From Phycisphaerae bacterium (GTDB lineage Bacteria > Planctomycetota > Phycisphaerae > SM23-33): 64,000 bases of DNA. The stretch is from the NCBI GenBank assembly GCA_018335035.1, contig JAGXKT010000009.1, forward strand, positions 36,006 through 100,005, read 5' to 3'. Shown here in pieces: positions 1 to 7,223 of the stretch. The translations under genes and the position numbers were made by a program. The notes beneath the pieces were generated by a model. The model had not been told where the DNA came from, made no database searches, and saw only the letters and a list, made by a program, of their open reading frames with translations. Position 1 is the first letter of the stretch. Each line of letters opens with the position of its first letter.

Positions 1-180
1 GCTCGGCAGGTGAGGCATGCGGAAGAAATCGCCCGGCACCCAGTCGCTCAACGGGGATTCGACCGGCGCATGCGCGGCCCGAATCAGGACCGTGTCCCAG
101 CCCTTGCCCGCCAGCCGGGCGGCGGCGGCGCACCCGGCCGCCGTGTCTCCCACCACCGCGATGTCGTACCGATGGGGCAT
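1..180 (-). CDS. FAD/NAD(P)-dependent oxidoreductase, N-terminal 60 residues only
   Basis: The 5' part of a gene running off the left edge. It starts at the ATG at 178-180 and reads MPHRYDIAVVGDTAAGCAAA, a beta-alpha-beta dinucleotide-binding fold with the small-residue turn (GDTAAG) used by flavin oxidoreductases to bind the FAD ADP moiety. The glycine-rich loop is GDxxAG rather than GxGxxG, as in the geranylgeranyl-reductase and tryptophan-halogenase-like branch of the family. The rest of the protein, including substrate specificity, is outside the window. A promoter with its -10 box ten bases before the ATG suggests a very short or absent leader. Confidence 0.7.
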   Translation of the reverse strand, partial: MPHRYDIAVVGDTAAGCAAAARLAGKGWDTVLIRAAHAPVESPLSDWVPGDFFRMPHLPS

Positions 181-190
181 GTGGCCTGAT

Positions 191-219
191 ACCCTAGCGA
201 CCGTCACGCCCGCTGGCAA
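191..219 (-). promoter_or_regulatory. Sigma70-like promoter of the FAD oxidoreductase gene
   Basis: On the minus strand TTGCCA (219-214) is followed after exactly 17 bases by TAGGGT (196-191). Only ten bases separate the -10 box from the ATG, so transcription would begin about three bases before the start codon. The TAGGGT hexamer recurs at 5871, 21557 and 49502 with the same spacing. Confidence 0.55.
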
Positions 220-298
220 CGCCCGCGTCGCTTGCGCGCCAGGTTTTGACTGCGGTTGGCAGGCGCCCGCCGGGGCGACGCAGCGGCATTTTTTGCGC

Positions 299-327
299 TT
301 GCCCTCGCCGTGTGCGCCGGGTAGAAG
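299..327 (+). promoter_or_regulatory. Possible promoter of the PEGA lipoprotein gene
   Basis: TTGCCC (299-304), 17 bases, then TAGAAG (322-327), eight bases before the ATG at 336. The spacing matches other promoters here but the -10 lacks the final T. The AGAAGG could instead be the ribosome binding site. Confidence 0.3.
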
Positions 328-335
328 GTCGCGGT

Positions 336-743
336 ATGAGAACGTGGTATGGCCTTGGGGCAATTGTGCTTGCCGTCGCGGCAAGCGGGTGCATCGAGCG
401 GAAGCTGCAGCTCACGTCGGATCCGCCGGGCGCCACGGTGTGGGTTTCCGGCGTCGAGGTCGGCACCACACCCGTCACCACGCCATTTACGTGGCACGGC
501 GAATACGAGATCATCGTCCGCCACGAGGGCTACGACACGGTCAAGGCCGCCCGCAACGTTCCGCCCAGAATCTACGAAGTGCCCCCCCTTGACCTGCTCA
601 GCGCGCTGGCGCCGTGGACGTACCACGACACGCGGCATTTCCACTTCACGATGAACAAGCTCGATCTGCCGGACGACGCGGAACTGATCGACAGCGCCCG
701 CCGCATGCGCAGCGAAACGCTCAAGCCGGTCGAGTCGAAATAG
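336..743 (+). CDS. PEGA-domain lipoprotein
   Basis: A 135-residue lipoprotein. The start at 336 is chosen because it gives a short lipoprotein signal: MRTWYGLG, a hydrophobic run, then the lipobox AASGC with the acylated Cys at residue 20. Upstream in-frame starts would bury that signal. The mature part holds one PEGA repeat (DPPGATVWVSG...VGTTP), a small beta domain common in planctomycete and delta-proteobacterial surface proteins, followed by a charged tail. Its role is unknown; it is probably anchored in the outer membrane or facing the periplasm. It converges with the next gene, with four bases between the stop codons. Confidence 0.75.
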   Translation: MRTWYGLGAIVLAVAASGCIERKLQLTSDPPGATVWVSGVEVGTTPVTTPFTWHGEYEIIVRHEGYDTVKAARNVPPRIYEVPPLDLLSALAPWTYHDTRHFHFTMNKLDLPDDAELIDSARRMRSETLKPVESK

Positions 744-747
744 CGTT

Positions 748-1536
748 TCATCGCGATTCGCGATCGCGATTTTCCACGCGCACGTATTCCTTCGACGCGC
801 CGTCAGCGCTCACGACCGTGTACCTCAGCACGTCTCCCGCATCGTCGAACTCGATTATGCTGATGCTGGACGACGTTCCGCTGGCCATTCGAACCCGCAC
901 GCGGCGCGGCGACAGGGGCGTCATAATCACCGACGAAAACCATACCTGCCCATCCGCTGACAATGAACGCCCGTCGAGGATCATGCTGAACGCCGCCCGG
1001 TCGCCGCGCTGAGCGACGTGTCGTGCCACAAGGTGCAGCGTGCCTTCGGGGATGTAGTTGTCAGGAATCGTGGCCCTGGCGCGCCCGCCGTCGCTTGTCA
1101 CTTCGATCTGCCGACCGTCCACTACGATCTCGGTGGTCGTCTTCGTGAGTCCGCCTTGCCGAAGGTACACGCCCTGACTTTCGTACCGGCCTGTCGACAT
1201 GTCGGCGGCCAGGCGCCACTTGGCCTGCGCGGTCTGTACGCGTCCATCGAGCGCGAATGTGCCCTCGTAGCGACCGTCTTCATGCTCACGCTGCCACCTG
1301 CGAACGCCGGACCCGTCGCGGCGTGCCAGGCGAATGTCCATCGGCTCGTCGCCCCAGTAGTGCGCCAACCCGCGGTCGCGAATGTCGGCAATGATATCGC
1401 GCCCGGCGTGTTCCGGACGTTGCGTGCGCGTGTAGACCAGCCAGTATGCGGCGGCCACGGCGGCCGCGAGAACAAGCAGCATGATGACCGCCACGCGCGA
1501 GGTGTAGGACCGCCCGTTCTGTTGCGCCGGAGGCAT
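748..1536 (-). CDS. Single-pass membrane protein of unknown function
   Basis: A 262-residue protein from the ATG at 1534-1536. A short polar N-terminus is followed by a transmembrane helix at about residues 16-34 (VAVIMLLVLAAAVAAAYWLV), then some 225 soluble residues that should be outside the membrane. The soluble part has repeated beta-type segments (for example GRYEGTFALDG and GRYESQGVYLRQGG) resembling a LolA/outer-membrane-lipoprotein-like beta sheet, but no family is recognised with confidence. A reading frame continues upstream to 1614. The 1536 start is preferred because the membrane segment then lies near the N-terminus and a TTGCAT-N17-TACGAT promoter ends six bases before it. No Shine-Dalgarno site is visible. 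Confidence 0.6.
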   Translation of the reverse strand: MPPAQQNGRSYTSRVAVIMLLVLAAAVAAAYWLVYTRTQRPEHAGRDIIADIRDRGLAHYWGDEPMDIRLARRDGSGVRRWQREHEDGRYEGTFALDGRVQTAQAKWRLAADMSTGRYESQGVYLRQGGLTKTTTEIVVDGRQIEVTSDGGRARATIPDNYIPEGTLHLVARHVAQRGDRAAFSMILDGRSLSADGQVWFSSVIMTPLSPRRVRVRMASGTSSSISIIEFDDAGDVLRYTVVSADGASKEYVRVENRDRESR

Positions 1537-1542
1537 ACGGCC

Positions 1543-1571
1543 ATCGTACAGGCCCGTCAGGGCGGATGCAA
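1543..1571 (-). promoter_or_regulatory. Promoter directly abutting the membrane-protein start codon
   Basis: Minus strand TTGCAT (1571-1566), 17 bases, TACGAT (1548-1543), then six bases to the ATG. The transcript would start at or next to the A of the ATG. Confidence 0.45.
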
Positions 1572-1691
1572 AGCCGACGATGCCCGGGGCGGTTTCAGGA
1601 CATCTCGCCACCACCCCGAACGCCCTGGCGATGCCACAATGCGGGGAAAGGTTACGGCCGCATGACCAGCTTCATTACGCCATCATTCCCC

Positions 1692-1720
1692 TTGGCAGAT
1701 CCAGCGTCTTCGCCTATACT
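1692..1720 (+). promoter_or_regulatory. Sigma70-like promoter of the first PEP-CTERM gene
   Basis: TTGGCA (1692-1697), 17 bases, TATACT (1715-1720). A second TATACT lies at 1723-1728. The predicted transcript begins near 1727, about 237 bases before the gene. Confidence 0.6.
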
Positions 1721-1963
1721 GATATACTGTTGCAAGAGAGGCATTTTCGGCTTGATGCTTTGTGCGGACCAGGAGGCAAGCAACGCATCATAGGAGGCGG
1801 GATGTATCCGCCCGCCGTGTGCGCCGATGAGGCACGGCGCGTGCATGATGCGGTCCTATCTCCCGGAGTACTCGCCAGAGCCGAGATCTGCTTGCTTGTC
1901 GAGCTTAAGAGAGGTGCGAGAGCGGGGGCGACATGCCGCGCTCAGGCACGAAGGAGAGGAACA

Positions 1964-2620
1964 ATGTTACGCAGCGGAACGCTCGTCGTATGGACGGTAT
2001 TGTTGGTTCCATCGCTGGCCTTAGCGACGTCGTTTACCGGCGCGCTGAGCTGGGATGCCGACGAAGACGAACTGGTCGCAGCCAACAACTGGGCCGGAAC
2101 CGGAACATTGATCACCTACGACGTCGAGGAGATGGCTAGCTCGGACACGTGGTACTACAGGTACACGCTGACGGTCGATTCGGCGCAGGGCTCGGGAATC
2201 AGCAACTTCGTGCTGGAGTTGTCGGACAACGTTACGTCCGGCGACATACTCAGCGCCCGGCCCGACGACCCGGCCGAGGTCGGCACGATCGCGTCGAACC
2301 CCGGAAATCCCATGCCTGAAGCCATGTACGGCGCCAAGTGGGAGGACTTCGACGAGGACGAGGTCTCCGAGACGCTTGTGGTGGAGTTCGAATTGGCCCG
2401 TATGCCGGTCTGGGGCGACTTCTCGGCCAAGGGCGGACCGAATTCGACCGTGTGGAACGCCGGGTTCACCAAGCTCGATACGGACCCGGGCAACCCCGTC
2501 GACAACCCCGGCGTAACGGGTCACATCGTGGTGCCTGATTCCGTCTACGTCCCGGAACCTGCGACCATGGCGTTCCTGATGCTCGGGGTGCCGGCGCTGT
2601 TCCGCCGTCGCCGCGGGTAG
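1964..2620 (+). CDS. PEP-CTERM sorted exported protein
   Basis: A 218-residue protein starting at the ATG at 1964, five bases after AAGGAGAGG. This start places a Sec signal peptide at residues 1-21 (TLVVWTVLLVPSLALA). The mature domain is acidic and beta-rich, without recognised catalytic motifs. The C-terminus is the tripartite PEP-CTERM tail: VPEPAT, a hydrophobic helix (MAFLMLGVPALF) and RRRRG. In bacteria with exosortase such tails are cut and the protein is moved to the cell surface or extracellular matrix; no exosortase gene is in this window. A hairpin with a short T run follows at 2666-2700. The function of the mature domain is unknown. Confidence 0.85.
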   Translation: MLRSGTLVVWTVLLVPSLALATSFTGALSWDADEDELVAANNWAGTGTLITYDVEEMASSDTWYYRYTLTVDSAQGSGISNFVLELSDNVTSGDILSARPDDPAEVGTIASNPGNPMPEAMYGAKWEDFDEDEVSETLVVEFELARMPVWGDFSAKGGPNSTVWNAGFTKLDTDPGNPVDNPGVTGHIVVPDSVYVPEPATMAFLMLGVPALFRRRRG

Positions 2621-2665
2621 AGCCGGCTGCCGGTGAAGCGGCGTAGCGCGAAACGCGATACATGG

Positions 2666-2700
2666 CGGGCGGGCAGGCCAGTATGCTTGTCCGCCCGTTT
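2666..2700 (+). terminator. Rho-independent terminator after the PEP-CTERM gene
   Basis: A nine-pair stem (2666-2674 with 2689-2697, one G-U) closes a 14-base loop and is followed by TTTCGTT. It overlaps the -35 box of the uvrA promoter. Confidence 0.45.
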
Positions 2701-2715
2701 CGTTGGTGGTATCAT
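2687..2715 (+). promoter_or_regulatory. Promoter of uvrA
   Basis: TTGTCC (2687-2692), 17 bases, TATCAT (2710-2715). The leader to the uvrA ATG would be only about 11 bases and has no clear Shine-Dalgarno site. No LexA-type operator was recognised. Confidence 0.45.
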
Positions 2716-2732
2716 GACGCGTTTCGCGGGTC

Positions 2733-5700
2733 ATGGCAAAGAGCAGCAGGACATCCTCCCGCAAGCGGTCGAAGCCAACGGCGCGTCGGGGCGGCACGCA
2801 GGGCTTCCGCAAGCACGGCGGCTCAGCGGCCGGCCACGAAGCCGGTGCGAAGACCGCCGACCGGCGTAGCACATCCAAGGCGAACACGGCATCCGAGGGC
2901 GACGCCCGGGCGCCGGCCAAGCCCATCCGGCAGGCGCTCGACACGGATGGGCACGAGATCGTCGTCGTCGGTGCCAAGCAGCACAATCTCCGCGGCATCG
3001 ACGTCCGCATCCCACGGGATAAGCTGGTGGTCGTCACCGGCCTGAGCGGCTCAGGCAAGAGCTCGCTGGCGTTCGACACGCTCTATGCCGAGGGGCAGCG
3101 CAAGTACGTGGAATCGCTCTCGGCGTATGCCAGACAGTTTCTGGAGCAACTGGCCAAGCCGGACGTCGAGCACATCGAGGGGCTTCCGCCGACCGTCGCC
3201 ATTGAGCAGCGCAGCGGCGGGGCGAATCCACGATCCACGGTGGCGACGACGACGGAAATCTACGATTACCTCCGCCTGCTGTTTGCACGGATCGGCACGC
3301 CGCATTGCTGGTTCTGCAGGCGACAGATTACCTCCCAGACGGTCACCCAGATGGCCGACGCGATTTTCACGCTTCCCGACGGGGCGCGCTTCATGGTCCT
3401 CGCCCCGGTGGTCCGCGGACAGAAGGGCCAGCACACTGAACTGCTTCAGCACATGCAGCGCGAGGGCTACGTCCGTGTCCGCATCGACGGACGGATTCAC
3501 GAGCTGAGCGATCTGCCCGAACTTAACAAGAACCGGCGCCACACCATCGACGTCGTCGTGGACCGGCTCGTCCTGCGCGACTCGGTCCGCATCCGCATGT
3601 CCGACAGCATCGAGACCGCTCTGGAACTTGCGGGGGGCTTGGTGGTCATCTGCCATGAGCAGAAGCGCGACGAGACGCACGAGGACCGCGTGTGTGGTTC
3701 AAGAAAGCCGCCGGCGGCTTCGAAGACTGGCGACAAACGCCACACGAGCGGCAAAGATCGCTGGAAGGATTGGCTGTTCAGCGCCACGTATGCCTGCCCG
3801 GCGCATCCGGAGGCGAATCTCGAGGAACTCGCCCCGCGGATGTTCAGTTTTAACAGCCCTTACGGCGCCTGCCCGAGTTGTGACGGGCTGGGGACGATTC
3901 TCGAGTTCGACCCCGAGCTGATCGTGCCCGATCCCACGCTATCGCTCAGCCAGGGCGCCGTAGACGCCTGGCGCCACGGCGGCAAGCGCATGAACATCTT
4001 CTACAACCGCGCCATTCGCCGCTTCTGTCGGAAGTATCGCGTATCCGCCAACACGCCGTACGAGGAGCTGCCGGCGGCGATGCGCAACAAGCTGATGCAC
4101 GGCGATCGCGGCGGTGGCTGGGAAGGCGTCATTCCGAACCTGACGCGGCGCTGGCACAAGACCGACAGCGAGTACGTCAAGGCACGGCTGCACTCGTTCA
4201 TGTCCGAGCAGGCCTGTCCGGACTGCAGGGGGGGGCGTCTGCGACCGGCCTCACTTGCGGTGACCATCGCCGATCACAACGTCAACGACATCGTGCGGAT
4301 GGACATCGCCTCAGCGCTGGCGTTTTTCGACCAGCTTGAACTCGACGCCGAGCAGGCCCAGATCGCCGAGATGATCCTGCGCGAGATTCGCCACCGGCTG
4401 CGGTTTCTCGCCGACGTAGGGCTGGACTACGTCACGCTCGACCGCGCCTCGGCGACGCTGTCCGGGGGCGAGGCCCAGCGGATTCGCCTCGCGACGCAGG
4501 TCGGCAGCGGGCTGGTGGGCGTCTGTTACGTGTTGGACGAGCCGACGATCGGCCTGCACCAGCGGGATAACGAGCGGCTGATTCGCACGTTGCTGCGCCT
4601 GCGCGACATGGGCAATACCGTTGTGGTCGTGGAGCACGACGAGGCCGTGATCCGCTCGGCCGATCAGATCCTGGACATGGGCCCGGGCGCCGGACGGCAC
4701 GGTGGCCGGGTCGTCGCCCAGGGCGACATGGACACGGTCTGCGCTTGCGAGGAGTCCGTAACGGGCAAGTACCTCGCCGAACGGATGCGGATCGAGGTGC
4801 CGCAACGGCGGCGGGAGATGTGCCACAAGCGCGCCGTGGAACTCCGTGGCTGTCGGGAGCATAACCTCAAGAAGCTGAAGGTGTCTTTCCCGACCGGCGG
4901 CATCATTTGCGTCACGGGCGTCAGCGGTTCGGGCAAGAGCACGCTGGTGTCCCTGACGCTTCTACCGGCGCTGCGACGGCGGATCAGCGGCTCTCGCGAC
5001 AAGCCCGGCTCGTTTGACAAAATTCTCGGCGTTCAGCACGTCGATAAGGTCATCGAGATCGACCAGTCGCCCATCGGGCGGACGCCGCGCAGCAACCCGG
5101 CAACCTATACCGGCGTATTCGACCTCATCCGTCAGCTATTCGCCAAAACGCGGGAGGCCAAGATCCGCGGCTACAAGCCCGGGCGATTCAGCTTCAACGT
5201 CAAGGGCGGACGTTGCGAGGCCTGTCAGGGCCAAGGCACCAAGCGCATCGAGATGCACTTCCTTCCCGATGTGTTCGTCACCTGCGCCGAGTGCAAGGGC
5301 AGCCGCTACAATCGCGAGACGCTGGAGGTCCGCTACAAGGGCAAGAGCATCGCCGACGTGCTGGCGATGCGCGTGGAGGAGGCGCTGGGCTTTTTCGAGA
5401 ACTTCCCCAAAATCAGGCAACTGCTCAAGGCGCTTAATGATGTCGGGCTGGGCTACGTGGAACTGGGCCAGAGCTCCACCACGCTGTCCGGCGGGGAGGC
5501 CCAGCGCGTCAAGCTGGCCAGCGAATTGGGAAAGAGTTCCACGGGACACACCCTCTACGTGCTTGATGAGCCCACGACGGGCCTGCACTTCGCCGATATC
5601 CACAACCTCCTGAATGTGCTGAACCGACTGGCGGACATGGGCAATACCATCATCGTCATCGAGCACAATCCGGATGTCATCAAGTGCGCCGACTGGATCA

Positions 5701-5828
5701 TCGATCTGGGCCCCGGCGGCGGCGACGCCGGCGGCCGCGTCATCGCCGAGGGAACCCCCGAAGACGTCGCGCGCAAGCGCAAGAGCCACACCGCGCGATT
5801 CCTGAGACAGTACCTCAAGCAGCGGTAG
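2733..5828 (+). CDS. uvrA: Excinuclease ABC subunit UvrA
   Basis: The damage-recognition ATPase of nucleotide excision repair, 1031 residues, which loads UvrB on damaged DNA. Two ABC modules are complete: Walker A at about 103-111 (GLSGSGKSS) and 729-737 (GVSGSGKST), signatures LSGGEAQR near 576 and 920, and Walker B motifs LDEPTIGLH and LDEPTTGLH. The zinc module in the second half is C-x2-C...C-x2-C (from about 828). The first one is CPAH...CPSC (355-383), with His replacing one Cys. Usual length is 930-960; the excess is a basic, low-complexity N-terminal extension of about 70 residues plus a Lys/Arg-rich insert before the first zinc module. The extension may be real or the start may lie further inside. 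Own promoter at 2687. Confidence 0.97.
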   Translation: MAKSSRTSSRKRSKPTARRGGTQGFRKHGGSAAGHEAGAKTADRRSTSKANTASEGDARAPAKPIRQALDTDGHEIVVVGAKQHNLRGIDVRIPRDKLVVVTGLSGSGKSSLAFDTLYAEGQRKYVESLSAYARQFLEQLAKPDVEHIEGLPPTVAIEQRSGGANPRSTVATTTEIYDYLRLLFARIGTPHCWFCRRQITSQTVTQMADAIFTLPDGARFMVLAPVVRGQKGQHTELLQHMQREGYVRVRIDGRIHELSDLPELNKNRRHTIDVVVDRLVLRDSVRIRMSDSIETALELAGGLVVICHEQKRDETHEDRVCGSRKPPAASKTGDKRHTSGKDRWKDWLFSATYACPAHPEANLEELAPRMFSFNSPYGACPSCDGLGTILEFDPELIVPDPTLSLSQGAVDAWRHGGKRMNIFYNRAIRRFCRKYRVSANTPYEELPAAMRNKLMHGDRGGGWEGVIPNLTRRWHKTDSEYVKARLHSFMSEQACPDCRGGRLRPASLAVTIADHNVNDIVRMDIASALAFFDQLELDAEQAQIAEMILREIRHRLRFLADVGLDYVTLDRASATLSGGEAQRIRLATQVGSGLVGVCYVLDEPTIGLHQRDNERLIRTLLRLRDMGNTVVVVEHDEAVIRSADQILDMGPGAGRHGGRVVAQGDMDTVCACEESVTGKYLAERMRIEVPQRRREMCHKRAVELRGCREHNLKKLKVSFPTGGIICVTGVSGSGKSTLVSLTLLPALRRRISGSRDKPGSFDKILGVQHVDKVIEIDQSPIGRTPRSNPATYTGVFDLIRQLFAKTREAKIRGYKPGRFSFNVKGGRCEACQGQGTKRIEMHFLPDVFVTCAECKGSRYNRETLEVRYKGKSIADVLAMRVEEALGFFENFPKIRQLLKALNDVGLGYVELGQSSTTLSGGEAQRVKLASELGKSSTGHTLYVLDEPTTGLHFADIHNLLNVLNRLADMGNTIIVIEHNPDVIKCADWIIDLGPGGGDAGGRVIAEGTPEDVARKRKSHTARFLRQYLKQR

Positions 5829-5847
5829 GGCATCGCCGTCCGCGTCG

Positions 5848-5876
5848 TTGACGCCGTGCCCACAGACCGGTAGGGT
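5848..5876 (+). promoter_or_regulatory. Promoter of the mutarotase-like lipoprotein gene
   Basis: TTGACG (5848-5853), 17 bases, TAGGGT (5871-5876), with about 55 bases of leader. One of four exact TAGGGT -10 boxes in the window. Confidence 0.6.
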
Positions 5877-5936
5877 GATGCCGGCGTCCGGCCCGGAATC
5901 GCCGGGCCGTATTCACACGCCAAAGGAGCGATTGAG

Positions 5937-6992
5937 ATGCAATACGGCTATTGTGGAACGGCGTGCAGCGCCGTGCTGCTGGCGATGATGGTGCTTGGGG
6001 CATTGCTCGGATGCTCGGGACGCGCTGTCGAAGCGACGCTACCTTCTGAAGCGGATACGGAAGATGACGCGGACAAAGCGCCGCCGAAGACGACGCTGAC
6101 CGACGGGGACGTCTCGCTGCATATCTATCTGCCGCACGCCGAGAGAGGGCACTATCGCGGCGTGCGGTTCGACTGGTCCGGACACGTCGCACGGGCGATG
6201 TGGAAGGGACACACGTACTTCGGGGCGTTTCGAAAGGCGGACAAGCCCCAACACCACGACGCCAACGCCGTCGGTCCGGCCGGCGAGTTCGGCATGGGCA
6301 CGCCGCTGGGCTACGAGGAGGCCACGTCCGGCGAAACATTCCTCAAGATCGGTGTCGGTCAGCTTCGCAAGGCCGCCGACGAACGGTATCGGTTCAACAA
6401 GGGCTACGAACTCGTCCGCCCAGGCGCGTGGACAACCGAGCAAGACGATGGGCAGATTACGTTCCGACAGGCGATGCGAGGCGACCGCGGCTGGGCGTAC
6501 GCATACACCAAGCGGATCGCGCTGCTTGACGACCAGCCGGGTTTCAGCATCACCTATACACTCGAGAACACCGGCAGCAAGGTGATCGACACGACGCACT
6601 ACTGTCACAATTTCACCATCATCGACGGCGTGCCCATCGGTCCGGGGTACCGCGTGGCGTTGCCGTTCGAGATTGCTGCAGAGATCAAGAGTGACACCGT
6701 GCAGGTCGCCGGGAACACGATTGTCTTCCGCAAGCCGCTGCACGGCTCATTTTTTGCGCAGCTTACCAATTTCGACGACCCGGCCGACAGCGGGGCACGG
6801 ATCATCAACGAGCGCACGGGGGCCGGCATCGAAATTCAGGGCGATTTCACGCCGGTGAAATACTACTTGTACGCCCAGTCGACGGCGTTCTGCCCCGAGC
6901 CGTACGTCGCCGTCAAGCTGGCGCCGGGCGCCTCGAAGACTTGGCGCACGACCTACACGCTATTCGAGACGGATACCAACGAGGCACAGTAG
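5937..6992 (+). CDS. Lipoprotein with an aldose-epimerase-like (galactose mutarotase) fold
   Basis: A 351-residue protein starting at the ATG after AAAGGAGCGATTGAG. It has a lipoprotein signal (VLGALLGC, Cys at residue 26) and a Thr/Glu/Asp-rich linker to about residue 55. The globular domain resembles the carbohydrate-binding beta-sandwich of aldose 1-epimerase relatives: YRGVRFDWSGHV near the start, EFGMGTPLGYEEA, and YTLENTGSK...HYCHNF, typical of mutarotase-like proteins annotated in planctomycetes. It may act on or bind sugars at the cell surface, but catalytic residues were not assigned with confidence. It is followed by the fragment of a sugar isomerase gene, which hints at a former sugar-related pair. 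Confidence 0.65.
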   Translation: MQYGYCGTACSAVLLAMMVLGALLGCSGRAVEATLPSEADTEDDADKAPPKTTLTDGDVSLHIYLPHAERGHYRGVRFDWSGHVARAMWKGHTYFGAFRKADKPQHHDANAVGPAGEFGMGTPLGYEEATSGETFLKIGVGQLRKAADERYRFNKGYELVRPGAWTTEQDDGQITFRQAMRGDRGWAYAYTKRIALLDDQPGFSITYTLENTGSKVIDTTHYCHNFTIIDGVPIGPGYRVALPFEIAAEIKSDTVQVAGNTIVFRKPLHGSFFAQLTNFDDPADSGARIINERTGAGIEIQGDFTPVKYYLYAQSTAFCPEPYVAVKLAPGASKTWRTTYTLFETDTNEAQ

Positions 6993-7037
6993 CAATGGCC
7001 CGCAAGTGGCCTGCCCCCAGTTTATGTACCAGCTGCT

Positions 7038-7190
7038 ATGAGAGTCAGGTCTTCGCTCGCTTCGTCCGCGTGCCGCGGCGCCGGCACGAAGCACTACATC
7101 TACGAACAAGACGACTGCAAGACCACCTCCGACCCGTGGAAGGCCGCGCAAATCAGTTACGAGAACATGCGCCGGCTCGGGTTGCGGTAA
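7038..7190 (+). pseudogene. 3' remnant of a sugar phosphate isomerase/epimerase gene
   Basis: A frame of 50 codons whose last 35 residues (GAGTKHYIYEQDDC ... WKAAQISYENMRRLGL) read like the C-terminal end of xylose-isomerase-like TIM-barrel proteins, where an Ala-Gly-x-Lys-His-Tyr...Glu-Gln-Asp strand is followed by a Ser-Tyr-x-Asn-Leu helix. About 240 residues of barrel that should precede it are missing. The QVFARFV segment just upstream in another frame could be a frameshifted piece of the same tail. It is read as a decayed gene left between the lipoprotein and the DUF4159 gene, not as a functional small protein. The family match is from memory of the motif. Confidence 0.5.
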
Positions 7191-7223
7191 GCGGCTTGTA
7201 CGCCTGACGGAGCGGGCGGGCCG

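Larger units (their letters stand above)
1537..1963. other. 427-base intergenic region: divergent promoters and a long leader
   Basis: This stretch holds the minus-strand promoter at 1543-1571, the plus-strand promoter at 1692-1720 and then about 240 bases of transcribed but apparently non-coding leader before the PEP-CTERM gene at 1964. The leader includes an AGGAGG four bases before an ATG at 1802, in frame with the gene. A small hairpin there (1796-1800 pairing with 1808-1812) would put that ATG in its loop. Translation from 1802 would add 54 residues before a normal signal peptide, so it is not taken as the start. Confidence 0.5.

Noticed and set aside
1580..1963. Longer start for the first PEP-CTERM gene, including ATG 1802 with AGGAGG
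   Set aside because: It would place the clear signal peptide 54 or more residues inside the protein; ATG 1964 has its own good ribosome binding site.
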